Positions 12,348-25,300 of a stretch of 64,000 nucleotides of DNA are shown in pieces (the stretch's first letter is position 1; every line of letters starts with the position of its first letter). This DNA comes from Aquarana catesbeiana (lineage: Eukaryota; Chordata; Amphibia; Anura; Ranidae): contig NC_133324.1 of assembly GCF_042186555.1 (NCBI RefSeq), positions 4,778,651-4,842,650 on the forward strand. Reading direction: 5' to 3'. The translations under genes and the position numbers were made by a program. Below the pieces are notes generated by a model. That model was not told the DNA's origin. It worked only from the letters and a program-made list of their open reading frames with translations, and did not search any database.

Positions 12348-15300
12348 TTAAACGCTCCCCTGGGGCAGGACCCGGGTCCCCAAACACTCCCCTGGGGCAG
12401 GAATCGAGTCCCCAAACACTCCCCTGTGGCAGGACCCGGGTCCCCAAACACTCCCCTGGGGCAGGACCCGGGTCCCCAAACGCTCTTCTAGGGCAGGACT
12501 CGGGTCCCCAAACGCTCTTCTAGGGCAGGACTCGGGTCCCCAAACACTCCCCTGTGGCAGGACCCGGGTCCCCAAACACTTCCCTGGGGCAGGACTCGGG
12601 TCCCCAAACCCTCTTCTAGGGCAGGACTCGGGTCCCCAGACACTCCCCTGTGGCAGGACCCGGGTCCCCAAACACTTCCCTGGGGAAGGACCCGGGTCCC
12701 CAAACACTCCCTTGGGGCAGGACCCGGGTCCCCAAACACTCCCCTGGGGCAGGACCCGGGTCCTCAAACACTCCCTTGGGGCAGGACTTGGGTTCCCAAA
12801 CACTCCCCTGGGGCAGGAATCGGGTCCCCAAACAGTCCCCTAGGGCAGGACCCGGGTCCCCAAACACTCCCCTGGGGCAGGAATCGGGTCCCCAAACACT
12901 CCCCTGGGGCAGGACCCGGGTCCTCAAACACTCCCTTGGGGAAGGACTTGGGTCCCCAAACACTCCCCTGGGGCAGGAATCGGGTCCCCAAACACTCCCC
13001 TGGGGCAGGAATCGGGTCCCCAAACACTCCCCTAGGGCAGGACCCGGGTCCCCAAAAACTCCTCTGGGGCAGGAATCGGGTGCCCAAACACTCCCCTAGG
13101 GCAGGACCCAGGTCCCCAAACACTCCCCTGGGGCAGGAATCGGGTGCCCAAACACTCCCCTAGGGCAGGACCCGGGTCCCCAAAAACTCCTCTGGGGCAG
13201 GACCCAGGTCCCCAAACACTCCCCTGGGGCAGGAATCGGGTGCCCAAACACTCCCCTAGGGCAGGACCCGGGTCCCCAAACACTCCCCTGGGGCAAGACC
13301 CGGGTCCTCAAACACTCCCTTGGGGCAGGACCCGGGTCCCCAAACACTCCCCTGGGGCAAGACCCGGGTCCCCAAACCCTCTTCTAGGGCAGGACCCGGG
13401 TCCCCAAAAACTCCAATGGGGCAGGACCCTGGTCCCCAAATGCTCCTCTGGGGAAGGACCCGGGTCCCCAAACACTCCCCTGGGGCAGGACCCGGGTCCC
13501 CAAAAACTCCAATGGGGCAGGACCCGGGTCCCCAAATGCTCCTCTGGGGAAGGACCCGGGTCCCCAAACACTTCCCTGGGGCAGGACCCGGGTCCCCAGA
13601 CACTCCCCTGTGGCAGGACCCGGGTCCATTAAACGGTCCTCTGGGGCAGGACCCGGGTCCCCAAACACTCCCCTGGGGCAGGAATCGGGTCCCCAAACAC
13701 TCCCCTAGGGCAGGACCCGGGTCCCCAAACACTCCTCTGGGGCAGGAATCGGGTCCCCAAACACTCCCCTAGGGCAGGACCCGGGTCCCCAAACACTCCC
13801 CTGGGGCAGGAATCGGGTCCCCAAACACTCCCCTAGGGCAGGACCCGGGTCCCCAAACACTCCCCTGGGGCAGGAATCGGGTCCCCAAACACTCCCCTAG
13901 GGCAGGACCCGGGTCCCCAAACACTCCTCTGGGGCAGGACCCGGGTCCCCAAACACTCCCCTGGGGCAGGAATCGGGTCCCCAAACACTCCCCTGGGGCA
14001 AGACCCGGGTCCCCAAACACTCCCTTGGGGCAGGACTCGGGTCCCCAAACACTCCCCTGTGGCAGGACCCGGGTCCCCAAACACTCCCCTGGGGCAGGAC
14101 CCGGGTCCCCAAACACTCCCCTGGGGCAGGACCCGGGTCCCCAAACACTCCCCTGGGGCAGGACTTGGGTCCCCAAACCCTCTTCTAGGGCAGGACTCGG
14201 GTCCCCAAACACTCCCCTGGGGCAGGAATCGGGTCCCCGAACAGTCCGCTAGGGCAGGAATCGGGTCCCCAAACACTCCCCTGGGGCAGGACCCGGGTCC
14301 CCAAACACTCCCCTGGGGCAGGAATCGGGTATCCAAACACTCCCCTGGGGCAGGACTCGGGTCCCCAAACACTCCCCTGGGGCAGGACCCGGGTCCCCAA
14401 ACACTCCCCTGGGGCAGGAATCGGGTATCCAAACACTCCCCTGGGGCAGGAATCGGGTCCCCAAACACTCCCCTGGGGCAGGACCCGGGTCCCCAAACAC
14501 TCCCCTGGGGCAGGAATCGGGTATCCAAACACTCCCCTGGGGCAGGACTCGGGTCCCCAAACACTCCCCTGGGGCAGGACCCGGGTCCGTTAAACGCTCC
14601 TCTGGGGCAGGACCCGGGTCCCCAAACACTCCCCTAGGGCAGGACCCGGGTCCCCAAACACTCCCCTGGGGCAGGACCCGGGTCCCCAAACACTCCCCTG
14701 GGGCAGGACCCGGGTCCCCAAACACTCCCCTAGGGCAGGACCCGGGTCCCCAAACACTCCCCTGGGGCAGGAATCGGGTCCCCAAACACTCCCCTGTGGC
14801 AGGACCCGGGTCCCCAAACGCTCTTCTAGGGCAGGACCCGGGTCCCCAGACACTCCCCTGTGGCAGGACGCGGGTCCCCAAACACTTCCCTGGGGAAGGA
14901 CCCGGGTCCCCAAACAGTCCCCTAGGGCAGGACCCGGGTCCTCAAACACTCCCTTGGGGCAGGACCCGGGTCCCCAAACACTCCCCTGGGGCAGGACCCG
15001 GGTCCTCAAACACTCCCTTGGGGCAGGACTTGGGTCCCCAAACACTCCCCTGGGGCAGGAATCGGGTCCCCAAACACTCCCCTGGGGCAGGACCCGGGTC
15101 CTCAAACACTCCCTTGGGGCAGGACTTGGGTCCCCAAACACTCCCCTGGGGCAGGAATCGGGTGCCCAAACACTCCCCTAGGGCAGGACCCGGGTCCCCA
15201 AACACTCCTCTGGGGCAGGACCCGGGTCCCCAAACACTCCCCAGGGGCAGGACCCGGGTCCCCAAACACTCCCCTGGGGCAAGACCCGGGTCCTCAAACA

Positions 15301-18300
15301 CTCCCTTGGGGCAGGACTTGGGTCCCCAAACACTCCCCTGGGGCAGGAATCGGGTCCCCAAACACTCCCCTGGGGCAGGACCCGGGTCCCCAAAAACTAC
15401 AATGGGGCAGGACCCGGGTCCCCAAATGCTCCTCTGGGGCAGGACCCGGGTCCCCAAACACTCCCCTGGGGCAGGAATCGGGTCCCCAAACACTCCCCTG
15501 GGGCAGGAATCGGGTCCCCAAACACTCCCCTAGGGCAGGACCCGGGTCCCCAAACCCTTCCCTGGGGCAGGACTCGGGTCCCCAGACACTCCCCTGTGGC
15601 ATGACCCGGGTCCATTAAACGGTCCTCTGGGGCAGGACCCGGGTCCCCAAACACTCCCCTGGGGCAGGAATCGGGTCCCCAAACACTCCCCTAGGGCAGG
15701 ACCCGGGTCCCCAAACACTCCCCTGGGGCAGGAATCGGGTCCCCAAACACTCCCCTGGGGCAGGACTCGGGTCCCCAAACACTCCCCTGGGGCAGGACCC
15801 GGGTCCCCAAACACTCCCCTGTGGCAGGAATCGGGTATCCAAACACTCCCCTGGGGCAGGACCCGGGTCCGTTAAACGCTCCTCTGGGGCAGGACCCGGG
15901 TCCCCAAACACTCCCCTGGGGCAGGAATCGGGTCCCCAAACACTCCCCTAGGGCAGGACCCGGGTCCCCAAACACTCCCCTGGGGCAGGACCCGGGTCCT
16001 CAAACACTCCCCTGGGGCAGGACCCGGGTCCGTTAAACGCTCCTCTGGGGCAGGAATCGGGTCCCCAAACACTCCCCTGGGGCAGGAATCGGGTCCCCAA
16101 ACACTCCCCTGTGGAAGGACCCGGGTCCCCAAACACTTCCCTGGGGCAGGACTCGGGTCCCCAAACCCTCTTCTAGGGCAGGACCCGGGTCCCCAGACAC
16201 TCCCCTGTGGCAGGACGCGGGTCCCCAAACACTTCCCTGGGGAAGGACCCGGGTCCCCAAACAGTCCCCTAGGGCAGGACCCGGGTCCTCAAACACTCCC
16301 TTGGGGCAGGACCCGGGTCCCCAAACACTCCCCTGGGGCAGGACCCGGGTCCCCAAACACTCCCCTGGGGCAGGACCCGGGTCCCCAAACACTCCCCTGG
16401 GGCAGGACCCGGGTCCCCAAACAGTCCCCTGGGGCAGGAATCGGGTCCCCAAACACTCCCCTGGGGCAGGACCCGGGTCCCCAAACACTCCCCTGGGGCA
16501 TGACCCGGGTCCCCAAACACTCCCCTGGGGCAGGACCCGGGTCCCCAAACACTCCCCTGGGGCAGGAATCGGGTCCCCAAACAGTCCCCTGGGGCAGGAC
16601 CCGGGTCCCCAAACACTCCCCTGGGGCAGGACCCGGGTCCGTTAAACGCTCCCCTGGGGCAGGACCCGGGTCCCGAAACAGTCCCCTAGGGCAGGACCCG
16701 GGTCCCCAAACACTCCCCTGGGGAAGGACTCGGGTCCCCAAACACTCCCTGGGGGCAGGACTTGGGTCCCCAAACACTCCCCTAGGGCAGGACCCGGGTC
16801 CCCAAACGCTCTTCTAGGGCAGGACTCGGGTCCCCAAACACTTCCCTGGGGCAGGACTCGGGTCCCCAAACGCTCTTCTAGGGCAGGACTCGGGTCCCCA
16901 AAAACTTCCCTGGGGCAGGACTCGGGTCCCCAGACACTCCCCTGTGGCAGGACGCGGGTCCCCAAACACTCTCCTGGGGCAGGATTCGGGTCCCCAAACC
17001 CTCTTCTAGGGCAGGACTCGGGTCCCCAAACACTCCCTTGGGGCAGGACTTGGGTCCCCAAACACTCCCCTGGGGCAGGAATCGGGTCCTCAAACACTCC
17101 CCTGGGGCAGGAATCGGGTCCCCAAACACTGCCCTGGGGCAGGACCCGGGTCCCGAAACACTCCCCTGGGGCAGGAATCGGGTCTCCAAACACTCCCCTG
17201 GGGCAGGACCCGGGTCCTCAAACACTTCCCTGGGGCAGGACTCGGGTCCCCAAACCCTCTTCTAGGGCAGGACCCGGGTCCCCAAACACTCCCCTGGGGC
17301 AGGACTCGGATCCCCAAACACTCCCCTGGGGCAGGAATCGGGTCCCCAAACACTCCCCTGGGGCAGGAATCGGATCCCCAAACACTCCCCTGGGGCAGGA
17401 CCCGTGTCCCCAAACACTCCCCTGGGGCAGGACCCGGGTCCCCAAACACTCCCCTGGGGCAGGAATCGGGTCCCCAAACAGTCCCCTAGGGCAGGACCCG
17501 GGTCCCCAAACACTCCCCTGGGGCAGCAATCGGGTCCCCAAACAGTCCCCTAGGGCAGGACCCGGGTCCCCAAACACTCCCCTGGGGCAGGACCCGGGTC
17601 CCCAAACGCTCTTCTAGGGCAGGACTCGGGTCCCCAAACACTTCCCTGGGGCAGGACTCGGGTCCCCAAACCCTCTTCTAGGGCAGGACTCGGGTCCTCA
17701 AACACTTCCCTGGGGCAGGACCCGGGTCCCCAAACACTCCCCTAGGGCAGGACCCGGGTCCTCAAACACTCCCTTGGGGCAGGACTCGGGTCCCCAAACA
17801 CTCCCTGGGGGCAGGACTTGGGTCCCCAAACACTCCCCTGGGGCAGGAATCGGGTCCCCAAACACTCCCCTGGGGCAGGACCCGGGTCCCCAAACACTCC
17901 CCTGGGGCAGGACCCGGGTCCCCAAACACTCCCCTGGGGCAGGACCCGGGTCCCCAAACACTCCCCTGGGGCAGGACCCGGGTCCCCAAACACTCCCCTG
18001 GGGCAGGACCCGGGTCCCCAAACACTCCCCTGGGGCAGGACCCGGGTCCCCAAACACTCCCCTGGGGCAGGAACCGGGTCCCCAAACACTCCCCTGGGGC
18101 AGGAATCGGGTCCCCAAACAGTCCCCTGGGGCAGGACCCGAGTCCCCAAACACTCCCCTGGAGCAGGACCCGGGTCCGTTAAACGCTCCTCTGGGGCAGG
18201 ACCCGGGTCCCCAAACACTCCCCTGGGGCAGGAATCGGGTCCCCAAACACTCCCCTAGGGCAGGACCCGGGTCCCCAAACACTCCCCTGGGGCAGGACCC

Positions 18301-19310
18301 GGGTCCTCAAACACTCCCCTGGGGCAGGACCCGGGTCCGTTAAACGCTCCTCTGGGGCAGGACCCGGGTCCCCAAACACTCCCCTGGGGCAGGAATCGGG
18401 TCCCCAAACACTCCCCTAGGGCAGGACCCGGGTCCCCAAACACTCCCCTGGGGCAGGAATCGGGTCCCCAAACACTCCCCTGTGGCAGGACCCGGGTCCC
18501 CAAATACTTCCCTGGGGCAGGACTCGGGTCCCCAAACCCTCTTCTAGGGCAGGACCCGGGTCCCCAGACACTCCCCTGTGGCAGGACGCGGGTCCCCAAA
18601 CACTTCCCTGGGGAAGGACCCGGGTCCCCAAACAGTCCCCTAGGGCAGGACCCGGGTCCTCAAACACTCCCTTGGGGCAGGACCCGGGTCCCCAAACACT
18701 CCCCTGGGGCAGGACCCGGGTCCCCAAACACTCCCCTGGGGCAGGACCCGGGTCCCCAAACACTCCCCTGGGGCAGGACCCGGGTCCCCAAACACTCCCC
18801 TGGGGCAGGACCCGGGTCCCCAAACACTCCCCTGGGGCAGGACCCGGGTCCGTTAAACGCTCCTCTGGGGCAGGACCCAGGTCCCCAAACACTCCCCTGG
18901 GGCAGGAATCGGGTCCCCAAACAGTCCCCTGGGGCAGGACCCGGGTCCCCAAACACTCCCCTGGGGCAGGACCCGGGTCCGTTAAACGCTCCCCTGGGGC
19001 AGGACCCGGGTCCCCAAACAGTCCCCTAGGGCAGGACCCGGGTCCCCAAACACTCCCCTGGGGAAGGACTCGGGTCCCCAAACACTCCCTGGGGGCAGGA
19101 CTTGGGTCCCCAAACACTCCCCTGGGGCAGGACCCGGGTCCCCAAACAGTCCCCTAGGGCAGGACCCGGGTCCCCAAACACTCCCCTGGGGCAGGACTCG
19201 GGTCCCCAAACGCTCTTCTAGGGCAGGACTCGGGTCCCCAAAAACTTCCCTGGGGCAGGACTCGGGTCCCCAGACACTCCCCTGTGGCAGGACGCGGGTC
19301 CCCATACACT
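12348..19310. repeat. Large internal duplication of the satellite, copy B
   Basis: Partner of the block starting near 3758. Unit-variant order matches with an offset of 8.46 to 8.72 kb. Parts of this block recur a third time further right: the segment around 17.7-18.6 kb reappears around 21.45-22.3 kb. A separate pair at about 20.3-21.0 and 24.3-25.0 kb has an offset near 4006 bp. Nested duplications of different sizes therefore built the array. Confidence 0.75.
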
Positions 19311-22300
19311 CCCCTGGGGCAGGACCCGGGTCCCCAAACACTCCCCTGGGGCAGGACCCGGGTCCCCAAACACTCCCATGGGGCAGGACCCGGGTCCCCA
19401 AACACTCCCCTGGGGCAGGACCCGGGTCCCCAAACACTCCCCTGGGGCAGGAATCGGGTCCCCAAACACTCCCCTGGGGCAGGAATCGGATCCCCAAACA
19501 CTCCCCTGGGGCAGGACCCGTGTCCCCAAACACTCCCCTGGGGCAGGTCCCGGGTCCCCAAACACTCCCCTGGGGCAGGACCCGGGTCCCCAAACACTCC
19601 CCTGGGGCAGGAATCGGGTCCCCAAACAGTCCCCTAGGGCAGGACCCGGGTCCCCAAACACTCCCCTGGGGCAGCAATCGGGTCCCCAAACAGTCCCCTA
19701 GGGCAGGACCCGGGTCCCCAAACACTCCCCTGGGGCAGGACCCGGGTCCCCAAACACTTCCCTGGGGCAGGACTCGGGTCCCCAAACACTCTCCTGGGGC
19801 AGGACTCGGGTCCCCAAACCCTCTTCTAGGGCAGGACTCGGGTCCCCAAACACTCCCCTGGGGCAGGACCCGGGTCCCCAAACACTCCCCTGGGGCAGGA
19901 CTCGGGTCCCCAAACACTCCCTGGGGGCAGGACTTGGGTCCCCAAACACTCCCCTGGGGCAGGAATCGGGTCCCCAAACAGTCCCCTGGGGCAGGACCTG
20001 GGTCCCCAAACACTCCCCTGGGGCAGGACCCGGGTCCCCAAACACTCCCCTGGGGCAGGACCCGGGTCCCCAAACACTCCCCTGGGGCAGGACCCGGGTC
20101 CCCAAACACTCCCCTGGGGCAGGACCCGGGTCCCCAAACACTCCCCTGGGGCAGGAACCGGGTCCCCAAACACTCCCCTGGGGCAGGACCCGGGTCCCCA
20201 AACACTCCCCTGGGGCAGGAACCGGGTCCCCAAACACTCCCCTGGGGCAGGAATCGGGTCCCCAAACAGTCCCCTGGGGCAGGACCCGAGTCCCCAAACA
20301 CTCCCCTGGGGCAGGACCCGGGTCCCCAAACACTCCCCTGGAGCAGGACCCGGGTCCGTTAAACGCTCCTCTGGGGCAGGACCCGGGTCCCCAAACACTC
20401 CCCTGGGGCAGGAATCGGGTCCCCAAACAGTCCCCTGGGGCAGGACCCGGGTCCCCAAACACTCCCCTGGGGCAGGACCTGGGTCCCCAAACAGTCCCCT
20501 GGGGCAGGAATCGGGTCCCCAAACAGTCCCCTGGGGCAGGAATCGGGTCCGTTAAACACTCCCCTGGGGCAGGAATCGGGTCCCCAAACAGTCCCCTGGG
20601 GCAGGACCTGGGTCCCCAAACCCTCCCCTGGGGCAGGACCCGGGTCCCCAAACACTCCCCTGGGGCAGGACCCGGGTCCCCAAACACTCCCCTGGGGCAG
20701 GAACCGGGTCCCCAAACACTCCCCTGGGGCAGGACCCGGGTCCCCAAACACTCCCCTGGGGCAGGAACCGGGTCCCCAAACACTCCCCTGGGGCAGGAAT
20801 CGGGTCCCCAAACAGTCCCCTGGGGCAGGACCCGAGTCCCCAAACACTCCCCTGGGGCAGGACCCGGGTCCCCAAACACTCCCCTGGAGCAGGACCCGGG
20901 TCCGTTAAACGCTCCTCTGGGGCAGGACCCGGGTCCCCAAACACTCCCCTGGGGCAGGAATCGGGTCCCCAAACAGTCCCCTGGGGCAGGACCCGGGTCC
21001 CCAAACACTCCCCTGGGGCAAGACCCGGGTCCCCAAACACTCCCCTGGGGCAGGACCTGGGTCCCCAAACAGTCCCCTGGGGCAGGAATCGGGTCCCCAA
21101 ACAGTCCCCTGGGGCAGGACCTGGGTCCCCAAACACTCCCCTGGGGCTGGACCCGGGTCCCCAAACACTCCCCTGGGGCTGGACCCGGGTCCCCAAACAC
21201 TCCCCTGGGGCAGGACCCGGGTCCCCAAACACTCCCCTGGGGCAGGACCCGGGTCCCCAAACACTCCCCTGGGGCAGGACCCGGGTCCCCAAACACTCCC
21301 CTGGGGCAGGACCCGGGTCCCCAAACGCTCTTCTAGGGCAGGACTCGGGTCCCCAAACACTTCCCTGGGGCAGGACTCGGGTCCCCAAACACTCTCCTGG
21401 GGCAGGACTCGGGTCCCCAAACCCTCTTCTAGGGCAGGACTCGGGTCCTCAAACACTTCCCTGGGGCAGGACCCGGGTCCCCAAACACTCCCCTAGGGCA
21501 GGACCCGGGTCCTCAAACACTCCCTTGGGGCAGGACTCGGGTCCCCAAACACTCCCTGGGGGCAGGACTTGGGTCCCCAAACACTCCCCTGGGGCAGGAA
21601 TCGGGTCCCCAAACACTCCCCTGGGGCAGGACCCGGGTCCCCAAACACTCCCCTGGGGCAGGACCCGGGTCCCCAAACACTCCCCTGGGGCAGGACCCGG
21701 GTCCCCAAACACTCCCCTGGGGCAGGACCCGGGTCCCCAAACACTCCCCTGGGGCAGGACCCGGGTCCCCAAACACTCCCCTGGGGCAGGACCCGGGTCC
21801 CCAAACACTCCCCTGGGGCAGGAACCGGGTCCCCAAACACTCCCCTGGGGCAGGAATCGGGTCCCCAAACAGTCCCCTGGGGCAGGACCCGAGTCCCCAA
21901 ACACTCCCCTGGAGCAGGACCCGGGTCCGTTAAACGCTCCTCTGGGGCAGGAATCGGGTCCCCAAACACTCCCCTAGGGCAGGACCCGGGTCCCCAAACA
22001 CTCCCCTGGGGCAGGACCCGGGTCCTCAGACACTCCCCTGGGGCAGGACCCGGGTCCTCAAACACTCCCCTGGGGCAGGACCCGGGTCCTCAAACACTCC
22101 CCTAGGGCAGGACCCGGGTCCCCAAACACTCCCCTGGGGCAGGAATCGGGTCCCCAAACACTCCCCTAGGGCAGGACCCGGGTCCCCAAACACTCCCCTG
22201 GGGCAGGAATCGGGTCCCCAAACACTCCCCTGTGGCAGGACCCGGGTCCCCAAATACTTCCCTGGGGCAGGACTCGGGTCCCCAAACCCTCTTCTAGGGC

Positions 22301-25300
22301 AGGACCCGGGTCCCCAGACACTCCCCTGTGGCAGGACGCGGGTCCCCAAACACTTCCCTGGGGAAGGACCCGGGTCCCCAAACAGTCCCCTAGGGCAGGA
22401 CCCGGGTCCTCAAACACTCCCTTGGGGCAGGACCCGGGTCCCCAAACACTCCCCTGGGGCAGGACCCGGGTCCCCAAACACTCCCCTGGGGCAGGACCCG
22501 GGTCCCCAAACACTCCCCTGGGGCAGGACCCGGGTCCCCAAACAGTCCCCTGGGGCAGGAATCGGGTCCCCAAACACTCCCCTGGGGCAGGACCCGGGTC
22601 CCCAAACACTCCCCTGGGGCAGGACCCGGGTCCGTTAAACGCTCCTCTGGGGCAGGACCCAGGTCCCCAAACACTCCCCTGGGGCAGGAATCGGGTCCCC
22701 AAACAGTCCCCTGGGGCAGGACCCGGGTCCCCAAACACTCCCCTGGGGCAGGACCCGGGTCCGTTAAACGCTCCCCTGGGGCAGGACCCGGGTCCCCAAA
22801 CAGTCCCCTAGGGCAGGACCCGGGTCCCCAAACACTCCCCTGGGGAAGGACTCGGGTCCCCAAACACTCCCTGGGGGCAGGACTTGGGTCCCCAAACACT
22901 CCCCTGGGGCAGGACCCGGGTCCCCAAACAGTCCCCTAGGGCAGGACCCGGGTCCCCAAACACTCCCCTGGGGCAGGACTCGGGTCCCCAAACGCTCTTC
23001 TAGGGCAGGACTCGGGTCCCCAAAAACTTCCCTGGGGCAGGACTCGGGTCCCCAGACACTCCCCTGTGGCAGGACGCGGGTCCCCATACACTCCCCTGGG
23101 GCAAGATCTGGGTCCTCAAACACTCCCCTGGGGCAGGACCCGGGTCCCCAAACACTCCCCTGGGGCAGGACCCGGGTCCCCAAACACTCCCATGGGGCAG
23201 GACCCGGGTCCCCAAACACTCCCCTGGGGCAGGACCCGGGTCCCCAAACACTCCCCTGGGGCAGGAATCGGGTCCCCAAACACTCCCCTGGGGCAGGAAT
23301 CGGATCCCCAAACACTCCCCTGGGGCAGGACCCGTGTCCCCAAACACTCCCCTGGGGCAGGTCCCGGGTCCCCAAACACTCCCCTGGGGCAGGACCCGGG
23401 TCCCCAAACACTCCCCTGGGGCAGGAATCGGGTCCCCAAACAGTCCCCTAGGGCAGGACCCGGGTCCCCAAACACTCCCCTGGGGCAGCAATCGGGTCCC
23501 CAAACAGTCCCCTAGGGCAGGACCCGGGTCCCCAAACACTCCCCTGGGGCAGGACCCGGGTCCCCAAACACTCCCCTGGGGCAGGACCCTCGTCCTCAAA
23601 CACTCCCCTGGGGCAGGACCCGGGTCCCCAAACGCTCTTCTAGGGCAGGACTCGGGTCCCCAAACACTTCCCTGGGGCAGGACTCGGGTCCCCAAACACT
23701 CTCCTGGGGCAGGACCCTCGTCCTCAAACACTCCCCTGGGGCAGGACCCGGGTCCCCAAACGCTCTTCTAGGGCAGGACTCGGGTCCCCAAACACTTCCC
23801 TGGGGCAGGACTCGGGTCCCCAAACACTTCCCTGGGGCAGGACTCGGGTCCCCAAACACTCCCCTGGGGCAGGACTCGGGTCCCCAAACACTCCCCTGGG
23901 GCAGGACTCGGGTCCCCAAACACTCCCCTGGGGCAGGAATCGGGTCCCCAAACAGTCCCCTGGGGCAGGACCTGGGTCCCCAAACACTCCCCTGGGGCAG
24001 GACCCGGGTCCCCAAACACTCCCCTGGGGCAGGACCCGGGTCCCCAAACACTCCCCTGGGGCAGGACCCGGGTCCCCAAACACTCCCCTGGGGCAGGACC
24101 CGGGTCCCCAAACACTCCCCTGGGGCAGGAACCGGGTCCCCAAACACTCCCCTGGGGCAGGACCCGGGTCCCCAAACACTCCCCTGGGGCAGGAACCGGG
24201 TCCCCAAACACTCCCCTGGGGCAGGAATCGGGTCCCCAAACAGTCCCCTGGGGCAGGACCCGAGTCCCCAAACACTCCCCTGGGGCAGGACCCGGGTCCC
24301 CAAACACTCCCCTGGAGCAGGACCCGGGTCCGTTAAACGCTCCTCTGGGGCAGGACCCGGGTCCCCAAACACTCCCCTGGGGCAGGAATCGGGTCCCCAA
24401 ACAGTCCCCTGGGGCAGGACCCGGGTCCCCAAACACTCCCCTGGGGCAAGACCCGGGTCCCCAAACACTCCCCTGGGGCAGGACCTGGGTCCCCAAACAG
24501 TCCCCTGGGGCAGGAATCGGGTCCCCAAACAGTCCCCTGGGGCAGGAATCGGGTCCGTTAAACACTCCCCTGGGGCAGGAATCGGGTCCCCAAACAGTCC
24601 CCTGGGGCAGGACCTGGGTCCCCAAACCCTCCCCTGGGGCAGGACCCGGGTCCCCAAACACTCCCCTGGGGCAGGACCCGGGTCCCCAAACACTCCCCTG
24701 GGGCAGGAACCGGGTCCCCAAACACTCCCCTGGGGCAGGACCCGGGTCCCCAAACACTCCCCTGGGGCAGGAACCGGGTCCCCAAACACTCCCCTGGGGC
24801 AGGAATCGGGTCCCCAAACAGTCCCCTGGGGCAGGACCCGAGTCCCCAAACACTCCCCTGGGGCAGGACCCGGGTCCCCAAACACTCCCCTGGAGCAGGA
24901 CCCGGGTCCGTTAAACGCTCCTCTGGGGCAGGACCCGGGTCCCCAAACACTCCCCTGGGGCAGGAATCGGGTCCCCAAACAGTCCCCTGGGGCAGGACCC
25001 GGGTCCCCAAACACTCCCCTGGGGCAAGACCCGGGTCCCCAAACACTCCCCTGGGGCAGGACCTGGGTCCCCAAACAGTCCCCTGGGGCAGGAATCGGGT
25101 CCCCAAACAGTCCCCTGGGGCAGGACCTGGGTCCCCAAACACTCCCCTGGGGCTGGACCCGGGTCCCCAAACACTCCCCTGGGGCAGGACCCGGGTCCCC
25201 AAACACTCCCCTGGGGCTGGACCCGGGTCCCCAAACACTCCCCTGGGGCAGGACCCGGGTCCCCAAACACTCCCCTGGGGCAGGACCCGGGTCCCCAAAC

